Under the pieces are notes generated by a model that saw nothing but the letters and a program-made list of their open reading frames with translations, made no database searches and was not told the origin of the DNA. Source: Takakia lepidozioides (taxonomy: Eukaryota > Streptophyta > Takakiopsida > Takakiales > Takakiaceae). Taken from it: 64,000 nucleotides of DNA. The DNA lies in NCBI GenBank assembly GCA_030704615.1, contig CM060734.1, positions 57,492,042 to 57,556,041 on the forward strand, read 5' to 3'. Within the stretch, counting starts at the first letter, position 1. Every line of letters starts with the position of its first letter. This document shows, piece by piece, positions 46,930 through 57,200 of this stretch. A program made the position numbers and the translations under genes.

Positions 46930-47672
46930 ATGGCTGGGGGCAATGAGGACGTAATTGAAGGGCAGGTCTCTTCTCTTAGCCTGTGCACACACGGAGACAA
47001 GATTTATGTTTCTCAAGGAACTCAGACTGATTTGAGTGGAGAGCAGTTGGACGAGTTGATTGCATACTGGGAGTTAGGCATTAGCAATAGACAACAAACT
47101 GCTGTAGTTGGCGTTGAGGGCCTCAATATTGCTTTGGCCAGTCAGAACTCTGTTGGAGCAAGCAGTTCTGCAGCTGTAGGTGAAATACCAAAGTGGGTGA
47201 AAGCTAGGCTTGGAACACAGCCAAAGACAGCCCCAGGGACCAAGGTGTTCAGCCACAAGGCCGTGGTGTACTGGAGCAGAGGAGCAGGAGCTGCACAAGT
47301 TTGTGCAATGGTTGCAGCCGGATACGCTCTGCACAAGGCAACCACGAGCGGGGGTTCATTAGCAATGACAAGTTTGTTTTGCTTGAAGGAGATGCAGTCA
47401 TTCGCAATGAGGACACCCGCAACCGTCTCAAAGCTTTCAAGTTGAGAGACTATCAGACCCTACCTTTGTTTTCTTTAGTGTTCAATGAGCGGGAGATAGC
47501 AGAGTGTTGCTTTGTCTCTACCTGGCAGAAAGAGGAGGAGGGTTGGTTAGAGCGAGCTACTGTAGCTTGGGACAAGGTTAGTGGCAGGTTTCTGGACATA
47601 GATATACCTCCTATACCTTACTATTATGCAGAGCGAGGCACTTTGAAAGAAGTCTGGCAGTTGATAGCATAG
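46930..47672 (+). pseudogene. Unrecognised ORF pair with one frameshift
   Basis: The frame 46930-47445 reads GDKIYVSQGTQTDLSGEQLD and GEIPKWVKARLGTQP. Near 47345 the sense changes to the frame 47301-47672, reading GFISNDKFVLLEGDAVIR and FSLVFNEREIAECCFVSTW, and ends in KEVWQLIA. Joined, it would be about 245 residues. Composition is protein-like throughout. I do not recognise a family. Its position between Ty3 fragments suggests a retroelement accessory ORF. Confidence 0.4.
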
Positions 47673-48191
47673 ATCAGGATTAGATCTTGCTGGGTCGGGC
47701 TTCTATTCTTCCCCTCCATCTCTGTACTATTTTCATTACCTTGTACTTGTAGTTGCCAAAGCCTCTCTTGGTGGAGGCCAGTCAGTCCGGGGTTTTGGGC
47801 TGGGATATTCTGCAGGTCAGCACTGCAGATGGATTTTGGTGTGGGGGTGTTGATGTTTTGATTTCTTGTGTTTGGATCCCCCCCAACACCTGCATGCTTG
47901 ACTGTGCGCCATGTTGGTTTTGTGTGGGCGCTTGCTTTCATAGGGATTAGGCCGGATTTGATCACCGGTCAATCCTAGAGTATGTTGTCGGTGGTGAGGC
48001 TGGAGTGATGACCAGCAAGACCACCGGTGTTTCTTCTATGGTGAGACTGGGTTGATGACCAGCCAACCATAGGAGTTCTTGCGGTGGATGCACGTGCAGG
48101 TGCCTTGAGCCACTGGGATATGACCCTTAAACTGCAACAGGTGCCTACCCGTGTCACTATTATAATTAGTAATAGAGCCTTATAGTGTCAC

Positions 48192-48558
48192 GTGGGGGAG
48201 GTGCACATTGTGAGTGTCATCACGGAGTTACCCAGGGGTTCTGAGGGGAGTACGGCTACAGGCAGTAGCAGTGAGAGTGGGTTCACCAGACGAGGTGTTC
48301 GTTTCAGACCACCTTCACCTCCATCCTCAACTAGTACAGAGTCAGACACAGACTCAGAGGCTTTATCAACAGGTGTGCAGTTTCATTCGCCATTGTTGTG
48401 GGACAACATGGAGGAGATGTATGGAGCTACCAAGGGGCCTCGTAGGTACTCTGGAGCTGTGGGCACAATCAAGTTGGATGACTTTATTCAGGAGTTCAAT
48501 AGCTGGTGTGATTTGCAGCAGATGCGCAATCCACAGCTATTCACCCCATTCATGGCGC
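48192..48558 (+). pseudogene. Ty3-type gag N-terminal fragment
   Basis: A Ser/Thr/Pro-rich N-terminus leads to ATKGPRRYSGAVGTIKLDDF and SWCDLQQMRNPQLFTPFMA, typical of the capsid start in Ty3 gag. It breaks at about 48558 into unrelated sequence. The expected next block of this gag type resembles the start of the minus-strand gag at 40.3 kb, so the two pieces may belong to one family. Confidence 0.6.
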
Positions 48559-48673
48559 ACCCAATCTTCCAGGGTATATCATGTGGCCAAGATACTCAAT
48601 CTGATTGTGGGAATAACTTGCACTTTCCGGGGTACAATTTCAACCCGTGCGCTCTCAAGCGCTCAAACACCAC

Positions 48674-49200
48674 CTAAAGGTGTCTCTCATGCTCCTCAAC
48701 CGTAGCACTAAAGACAATGATGTCATCAATGTAGCACCGGACGAAGTCTAGCCCCGCGAGAATCCTATCCATGACCCTCTGAAACTCTGCAAGAGCATTC
48801 TTCAACCCAAACGGTAAGAACCGCCATTGGTACAAACAATCATTCCCATGTTGGTCAATCCCCCAGAATGCCATCTTTTGCTTGTCAGCCTCTTTGATTG
48901 GCAACTAGTGGTAACCGGATCGCAAGTCCAATGTGCTAAACACCTTTGTATGCCCAATAACATCAAAGATCTCATCTGGAGTTGGCATGGCATATATATC
49001 GGACTTAGTCTGACGGTTCACAGGACGATAGTCTCCACACATCATTCTTTCTGTCCAATTGTCGTAGATATCTTTTCTAGCTGGCATCACCGTTGCCAAG
49101 GCATACTCCCCGCCTAACAACTCCACCAATCCAGCTTCGAACAACTCCATAGTCCGTGACTGGATCAATGACCTCTCCATGTCACTATACCGGTAGGGCC
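48674..49200 (-). pseudogene. Ty3-type reverse transcriptase core
   Basis: On the minus strand the sequence gives MCGDYRPVNRQTKSDIYAMP, FSTLDLRSGYH, stop, LPIKEADKQKMAF, CLYQWRFLPFGLKNALAEFQ and FVRCYIDDIIVFSATVEEH. The catalytic Asp of LDLRSGYH and the YIDD box are present. One TAG (near 48906) replaces the usual Gln after GYH. The RT is cut soon after YIDD, and RNase H and integrase are missing. Confidence 0.9.
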
Positions 49201-49469
49201 TTCGACGTCATCGAGGGGATGCCCAATCGTGACCGAGGATCTGGCGTGTCATTTGTCAAATCAATACGAATCTCCTAACCCTTCAAACTCCCCAAATCCT
49301 TCAATCCGAAGGCAAAACAATTTCTATAAGCCCTTAGACATCGCTGGATCCTTCGTCTCTCTCCTTCGGTGACTGTAGGTCCAGCATCTGGTTCCCAATT
49401 GTCCTCGGTGACTGCAACCTTGTGCATCACGGACTTTGGTGTTGGGTGATGAGGTTGCTATATTGAATC

Positions 49470-51149
49470 ATGTGTTATTGGTCTACCATTCATTTTCAGT
49501 GAACAAGCATGGACTTCGGGAATGTGATATCAAAAGAGAAGATCGACAGAATTGGGCAGCAGCTCAACGACTGGCATCTTGGAAGGTGCAAGCTTGTTTG
49601 AGGGAGTTACAATCAACTGTGAATCATCGAAGAGAGAGGACCAAAGGTACTGAAATTTACCTATACATCATTTCATGCTACATCGACATTTTTTTTGTCT
49701 CCTCACATGTCATTGTGTGAGAGGGTACAATCTGCTGCGAATGTATCGTTTTTTTTCAGATTGTGGAAGTTGTGGCTATTCCACCACGAGGTGTATAATC
49801 TGAAATCCTTCTTCATTAGCAGGGAAGCATACTTGGATTTACAAATTTCATGCCACTACGTGGTTCTACTTATCAAATTGTTCAAGGATAAGTTTAATCA
49901 TGTGCAAGTTCCTTTGAGCCTTGTTGGTTCAGATGTGTGTGAAATATTCTTCAGCAAAGTGAGAGGTATGTTACGGAATGAGATGACATATGACGGGTGT
50001 GATTTGATTGAGAGTGCGGGAGCATTAACACGCATATCCGAGTTTGAGGTGAATCCAAAAGGACCCAAGTTCTCAAGAGCTCACAAGAAACAAGAACACA
50101 TTTGGTTTTCTTTGGAGAAGAAGCCAGGTATCCCCCTTGCTGATTTGTCCGACTTTTCTACTATCCAATCGGATGATTGCATTGTGGAGGCTTTGAAAAC
50201 TGGATTTCTAGAAGCGCAACTTTTATGCCATAAACTTGGGATGAAACCAAACAAAGCGACAAACTTGGATTGGTGGAATGAGCCATGGACAATTGAGAGA
50301 CAAATGGAGGCCGAGCTATTCAAAAGCATGAAAGAGGAGGGTGATGATGTCGATGCCATAGATTCTATTTGTCCTCTTAATGCAGACACACATATTCAAA
50401 ATGAGGTCGTGGAAGATGAATTGGTGTGCGGGCCTTCGAATTCAATGGAGGATGTTTTGAGCCAACCTTTGGATGATCATGTGGAAGAGGTACTTGTTCA
50501 AAGTGAATTGAGACATACTCTGGATGCTGTCATTGATGAGTTTGAACAAGAAAAAGATGGATCGAAGGCGGTGGTTCCATTTGTCAAAGTAGACGGGAAG
50601 ACCATATTCAAAAGCACTTTGGTTAGCCAACTCAATGACAACCCTACTCTATCCAAGGATAGATTGACACGAGTAAGAAGTGCATCGATGTTATTTTGCC
50701 GAGAAAATAAACCAACTACCAGCAACAAAGCCACAAGTTTGGGATTGGGTTCGGATTGTGCTATATTTTTTGTTGATGAGGAGACTGCGATCCAAACTAC
50801 AAACAGGAAAGGCAGACCAGGGAAAACCTGCAGAAGAGCAACCAAAGGCACTTGGTATTTGGGCAGGGTTCAAAGAATGCGGAAGAAAATCAATAAGCGG
50901 TTTGTAGAATGTAGGGATTCTGTTGATTTATTGGAGCGTCCTTCTCATATGGAGATTGGGTTAGCATGGTACCAAAAAATTCGAGGAGGGGTCTATACGT
51001 ACGATTTGACGGATAACATGATGGTTGATTTGGATTCCATTATCGCGTTAGCATGTTTAAAGTACAATGTCAAGTCAAACACATATGTACTTGATGCAAA
51101 TGACCGAAAAGTCTTTGACAACTTTACCAAAGGCAAATATATTTTTTAA
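49470..51149 (+). CDS. Transposase-like protein ending inside the right inverted arm
   Basis: An upstream exon-like piece (about 49500-49645, LRECDIKREDRQNWAAAQRL) ends at a donor-like GTACTG. The sense resumes in the frame ending at 51149, from about 49718 (CERVQSAANVSFFFRLWKLW). The main frame has SREAYLDLQISCHYVVLL and SLVGSDVCEIFFSKVRGM, a G-S-D-x-C-E-x-F-F-S pattern resembling the last catalytic Glu region of P-like/THAP-type and related transposases. A long acidic middle region and a basic segment (NRKGRPGKTCRRATKGTW, RMRKKINKR) follow. The last 32 codons lie within the inverted arm (51054-51149). The start and the intron are tentative. The uninterrupted 1.4-kb frame and the location beside a TIR support a transposase role. 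The superfamily is not certain. Confidence 0.55.
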
Positions 51150-52138
51150 TTAATTTGTTAGATTTTATTATGTTTTAAATGAATAAATTCGATATAATAT
51201 AAAAACATACATATACATATTGCAGGGTTATTTTTAATGATGGAAAATGAGAATATACATACAGAAGGGGGTACTTTTTAAAAATTGTAATTTTTGTATA
51301 TTTACAGGAGGGGGTTTTATAATCTTCAAAAAGTATGTACAGAGGGGGTATAAATTATCCAAGGACCCATATACAGGGGTTTTTTTTATTAGGCGACGAA
51401 CTCACGTGATACGCACAGTTTATAAAGAGTGCACCCCCCAGGATTCTTCACGACAAATTGTAACATACAAAAGAGATCAAATCTATGGCCAATATTTGTT
51501 AATTGGTTGTGCAAGCTTCGTATCGGGTTATCTAAATGGACATGACGTCATGCATCATGTCGGAAACCACGTCTAGACGTATGTTGCGACATGTCCACAA
51601 TGAACGTTATCTCTTGTAATTTTTTTTAATGTTTAACTTTTATTATTAAATTTTTATCCTAGATATCGAGGTGGTATACACACGTGGCTGTAACTAGCAT
51701 TAAAACCATTTTATGATTTAAATTCATGTTTTCTTAAAAATATTCAATGCTGATATAGTGAAATCTGGAATCCCGCCCGGGATTGCCAAAACTTGTAGCT
51801 GCGGTCGCTTCAGTGTTTTATGTTTTTAAATTAGCTGCGACCACCAAAAACTTGTAGCTGTGGTCGCTTCAATGTTTTGTATTTTTAAATTAGCTGCAAC
51901 CGCCAAAATTTGACGTCGTATATTTATTTTTCTTAGTATATGTATTGGCGGTCACTGGAATATTCAGTATTTTTAGATAAGTTGTGATAATTTTGATTTT
52001 CTTATTTAAGAAACTGATGCGACCGTAAAGTCTGGCAGTTGCATGTAGATATTAATTTTTTTATAAACTCGATGATTAATTATGTGGTCGTCGCATGTAA
52101 TTTTGATTTAACAATAGCCAATTATGGTGGTTACATTT
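51054..52138. repeat. Right arm of the 1-kb terminal inverted repeat
   Basis: This is the reverse-complement partner of 40470-41519. Compared with the left arm it has an extra stretch of about 30 bases near 51755-51785 (including ATCCCGCCCGGGAT) and scattered substitutions. It contains four G-rich iterons of the form ACAG-purine-GGGGGT at 51261, 51304, 51339 and 51373, and the 58-bp units at 51778-51910. Confidence 0.92.
51247..51576 (+). CDS. 109-codon ORF conserved in both inverted arms (right copy)
   Basis: This is the partner of the ORF at 41000-41329. It starts at ATG 51247 and covers the iteron region. Its reading frame is kept in both arms. It has no recognised domain and could be a by-product of arm identity. 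Confidence 0.3.
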   Translation: MRIYIQKGVLFKNCNFCIFTGGGFIIFKKYVQRGYKLSKDPYTGVFFIRRRTHVIRTVYKECTPQDSSRQIVTYKRDQIYGQYLLIGCASFVSGYLNGHDVMHHVGNHV

Positions 52139-52640
52139 ATTTTTTATTTAAATTTATTTTTTATGCGACCACCATAATTGACATGCGCACACATTTTTGG
52201 AAAAATGTACTTGATTTCTTAAGAACATTGGTGCGACCAACTGGGTTGATGATCGCATGTAATTTATTATTTTTTGAATAGGTACGACCGCTATAATTGG
52301 TGCGACCCCATATAAAAATGTTTTTTTAATAATAGTGGGGGTGAGTGCCATAATTGACAATCGCACCCAAAAGTTAAGAAAAAACAAAAAACAAAAATTG
52401 GTGTGACCGCCATGGCTTGCGGTCGCAAATAGGTGTGACCGTCATAATTGGTGGTGATACCCCTTTTAGAAAATAAAATATATTTTTTCTTTAAAAACAA
52501 TTGGTGCGACCACCAATCTTGGTATTCACATTGTAAGTTTTTAATTTTTAATATGCTGGACCGCCAAAAAATTTAGTGTTCGCGTTTTAGAAATCAAAAT
52601 ACCGGCAACTGCTGAATTTTGGCAGTCACACTAATTTTTC
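52139..52640. repeat. Subterminal GCGACC / GGTCGC palindromic repeats outside the right arm
   Basis: Words of the type GCGACCACCATAATTG, GTGCGACCAACTGG, ACGACCGCTATAATTGGTGC and TGTGACCGCCATGGCTTGCG recur every 20-70 bases (for example 52165, 52233, 52284, 52302, 52411, 52505). They are related to words inside both arms. Dense degenerate repeats near element ends are typical transposase-binding subterminal arrays. Confidence 0.75.
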
Positions 52641-54269
52641 AAAAGATATTTGTAGAGGAAAAAATAACAAAGGAAAAAATTCGATGTCTCTGCAACTGCA
52701 GGTGCTTAAATCATTGCACCGTTCACAAAGAAGCAACAGCCCCAGTTACCTTTACCTGAAAGCATTTCAGGCTTTCGATGCGAATTCAACGAGGACAGTT
52801 ATTACAATGAAATTATAAAAATTCATAACTGGCCACCACAACACCGACCCTGGTAACTTCATATCCAAGAAATGCAACCCGATTTCGATTCCAAAGCTCA
52901 AGAACCTCCTCAAGAATAGTACAACAAAACTATATCCTTCAGCTTCTTCACGCCATCCATGGATTTCCACCTCAACCCAACAATTCGCTTCTAAGCCAAC
53001 CGTTACAAACCTCATCGAAATCAGCTACTACAAACCACGCAACGTGCATGAGGGCCAGACTGGGCAACCGAACCCTAAATCTCCCTGAAATTGCAATGCA
53101 AATGCAACCCACTCCCAATTGTAAATCTCTACAAAATCTGCTGCATTTGTACCTCCGTCGCATTGACACACACGAGATCCCATCTCTAAAATCCATTCCC
53201 CGCCGCCATTTGTGAAGTCCGAGCGCACCCACATCTCCTCACAACGCCATCGCACTTCCCTCCTTGCAAAGCGCGGCTCCATGCACTATGCATGGATGGC
53301 CCCCCGGCCACTCTGCCGCGTGGCCACCACACGACACCTCGATTCGCCTACGTATCACTACTTTACTCACTCATAACGCGTTTTAGCACGGCCCGTGGCC
53401 ACATCCTCCATTTGGGACATCGGTACGATTATGACACGTTAGTAACGAATGAAATGGTAACGCACCACAACAAACGCCGGCGAGGTGGACGAAAGTATGA
53501 CAAACTTTATCTGCTTTCTATCCGTTCATTGCATGCGTGCAAAAGCTAAGGATAAGGTAAGTGACTAGTTACTCCGAAGTTACTACTTTATGGTGAGATA
53601 GGCAACTTTACAAGGATTTTTATTTCATTGCAATTGCATGGAGACGTTTGCTTGTCGATGAGAGAGAGTGAGATTCAGGCTCAAGCTCCTGTTCAGAGGC
53701 ATTTTAGAAAACAGATGTGGTGAATTGACACCTTCACACACTTGTGAACCACTGGAAGAGGCTCTCGGATCACCCTGCCTTGGACACTCACACACAAATG
53801 CACTGCAGTGCACTCAGAGCTGGGACAGACTGCCAGTGCTTGGGCAGCTTCTCCAGTTTTTTTGATGGTAACAATGTGGAACACGTTCTTCCTTATCTTA
53901 CAGGATGTTGAATGTCAGAAGGGTAACTCCCCGGGGATGTTTCTTAGAAGTGGGAGATAGACCAAGGGACAGAGAAGGCCGAGTATGCTAACGGCAAGGC
54001 TTTTGACAACCCCATTTTAAGTGCTGATGCCCATTATCCAGTACTCCTAAGTGATGAACACTGCAAGTGAATACCCATTTCTTGAAGCACTTTGCGCCAC
54101 ATTGTAAGTTTTCCTAACCCACCTTGATTCTCAAGGCAGATGCAAAGAGAACTCTGCATCTCCAGCTTTCCTCACTGGCAAGCTGATTCAGGGCCATCTT
54201 ATTCTGATTTACAAACTAATGATGAAGGGTTAATTCTGTGATGACAAAAAGGAATAATAAAGAAATCCA
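52641..54269. other. Stretch without a supported gene
   Basis: Minus-strand frames between 53282 and 52767 join to about 170 codons but have no domain and may be chance. GTGGCCAC palindromes occur near 53320 and 53395. Nothing else can be assigned. Confidence 0.4.
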
Positions 54270-57200
54270 CTAAAATCTATGTTGTGGTGACCTGTCGAAT
54301 GCAATTGTGGGTGTATCTGGTGGGTCACCTCCAGGACTTGGGCCCGGAGGACCTGGTCCTGGAGGGGCCAACCCTTCCACCCCATCACTCGCCGAAAAAC
54401 CATCCCTTGAGCCCAGACTAACCTGAGCTCCCCCCTCGTCTGTAGAACCCTCAGGAGCACTGGAGGTGGTTTCTGGCAGGCTGCCAAGCCCACCTTCTAC
54501 CCGCTCAGCCTGACATGGTCTAGAAAGCTCGTCTCCCTCGGGAAGATCAGGCAGAAAACTTCGACATGACCGTAAGTTTTCAATCTGCGAAGCCCGCAGT
54601 AGATCCTGCAAGCGTAATAAGTTACCTTGACCAGCCAGTGGTTGGGCCCTTATGAACCGAGTGCTTGGCATGGTCACAAATATGGCCCCATTATTTTGTT
54701 CTCGATTGAACCCTGGCCCATCCAAGTTTGAAGTAGGTTGCCCCAGTAACACACCTTCGGTGAGATCTAGGTCTGGGAACACAGAGCACCGGCAGTGGGG
54801 ACACTTAACATTGAGTCGGAGCCATTCGTCAATACAAACTACATGGAAGTTGTGTGCACATGGCAGGCCCCGGACCTGCAACCAAGCTCAACTTGTCACC
54901 TCTTCCCAACATGAAGAATACCCCAGAATACCTTCACCACTCTCCCTCCCTCCTCCATCTCCCACTGGCCCAAGGCTATGATAAGTAGGTTCTAATGGCT
55001 GCATTAATGTCTTTCTCACCATTCTTCTTCACCAACCTCTACCCCCCTCCTCCCTCCTCATGGCAGATATCATGGAAATGTACATTCCAACTTTCTCTCT
55101 CTCTCCCAGAACTGGATAAAGCAATGTGGAAGTATGAGGTACCTTTGGCATGCGTAAGAAACATAGCTAAGTGAAGAAGAAATAGAAGAGGTTAAGGAAA
55201 GGACCTCCCACCTCAGTGCCCACATCGAACTCATCCAGGCAGATGGGGCAAGAGTTGAACTCGCTCGACACACCCTTGAGACGGAACCTTGGTAGCTGCT
55301 GTATGGCCCTCTCTATCCTGTCCCTCTGTCACAGTCACCATACATCGTTAGGATAGATATCTACGATTTATGTCTGTCATGGCCATACTACCCGATGGCA
55401 ATTGAAAACTTCAAGCAAATTAAGACTAGCCTGAATTGGGATCAAGGACTAACCTGGCCTGGGGTCAAATATAGCCCTGGGTGATAGGATGTGAGGTCAT
55501 GGCTGGGACGTGTAGGCATTTCTCGATTAAGTGTGTTTGGGCGAAAAGCCCAATCAGGCACACGAATGAGCTCCACCAACACCTACATTCAAAGCCCGAA
55601 ATTAGCTGTGGTTGAACTGCATACACAACTCCGCTTTATTAGGAACAGTCTGCCCAAGAGGCTCTAGTGGTCTCCTAGGCAACTTCGTAGCATGATTCCT
55701 TCATGGTAAAGTGGGAAGCCATGGTGTGATAGAAATTAGTCCAATAGCCCTTGTGTGGCATTTGATCCAGTTTTTGTGTGTGAAATTGCATATTCAATCA
55801 CACAGCAAGTAATGTATTAAGCAAGGGAGTTTGTTTTGTTTTGTTTCCTCATTGAAATCTCCCAAACCGCAAGGCCTCAGCCCGGCGTATTTTTCGTCAC
55901 TGGAAATTCATGAAAAATAGCACATTGGGTTTTTCTGCAATATTGGCCCTTCATTTGTCTTTCGGTACACATGGACATAAATGGAAATTTGTATACACTT
56001 AGTAAAACAATGGTACAATATGTGCTCAAGACCAGGCCGCACTATGTTCATTAAAGCACAAAGAGTTGAGGAGTTGACTATGATGGAGACCTTCAATTTG
56101 TGATGCAGGTGAGCAACACTAATTCAATGCCATCAGGCCAGTGCAAATTCTACTGCTGCTTGTTCTTACTCTAGTTGACTCATCATTGGATCCACAGTTG
56201 TAAGTAAATCAATTCAGAGTGAGGAGCTGTAGCACGTACAACCAAAGTATCTGTTGTGATATAAATAAATTGTGTCACCCGGTAATGTCTATTCAAGATG
56301 ACACAAACAGAATACTGAAGAGCTTAGAGAGGCACCTGGAACTCGGAGACTGATCCATTAGATACAAACTGCAAATGAGATTGCCGCCGCAATAACCACT
56401 GCCATTCAACCCATTTCACAACAGTTGAGGGAGGTACCATGATTGATAAATGCACAAACCAAACTACTTTGAAAAAGAAATTGTGTGAGGTGCACATTTA
56501 GCTTTTATGAGCACCACTCACAGCACATGTAAATGAGGCAGAAACCACAGGGGCTAAGTTTAATTAAGAAACCACCACCCTCCTTGCTACTATCCACCTC
56601 CAGTATCAAATTTCTTGTCTATGATTGGTGTGGGGTTAGGGGTGTGACATCTTAGAGCGGTAACATTGTACACACTCACCCTGGAGCAAGAGGTTGTGCC
56701 ACCTGGTAACTCCCAGATCAAATCCAGGTACACACTCACTGGCAACCACAGCATTATTTGGGGCCACTGGCCTACAGAGTAGTCAGTTTTATGGGAAATT
56801 TTTCATGAATAAAAGTTTCCATGGAAATTACAGGGTCTGCATCTGTTCAGCCATGTCTACCTATGGTTGAATGGTTTATGCTCCAGTATTATGCTGCATC
56901 CAAGTGACAACAGCAGCAACCCGACTGAATGTCACAGCTGAGTTCCCTGATGACTTTCCAAGATTCATGCTTCAATGTGCTGAGCTAAGACATGTACTGA
57001 CCTTGCCAGCAGTAATACAGGCCATGCAGATCAAGCCAGAGTAGCTGAAGACCAACCATATGAGGAAACCCCATTTCTGTCCTTCCTCTGGCAGCTGCAC
57101 ACCAACATGAGTGCACACCAATATGAGAGCAACGGAAGTCAGTGAGTAGTAGCTTTCACACTATGCTGACAAAATACATTGCCAAACACCACATTGATCA

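Noticed and set aside
40470-52138. Polinton/Maverick-type element because of long TIRs
   Set aside because: No protein-primed DNA polymerase, capsid, protease or packaging ATPase typical of those elements is present. The protease seen belongs to a Ty3 gag-pol.
52767-53282. Minus-strand ORFs joined as a gene beside the long-TIR element
   Set aside because: The frames overlap each other, have biased Trp/Arg/Gly composition from GC skew and show no known motif or convincing splice sites.
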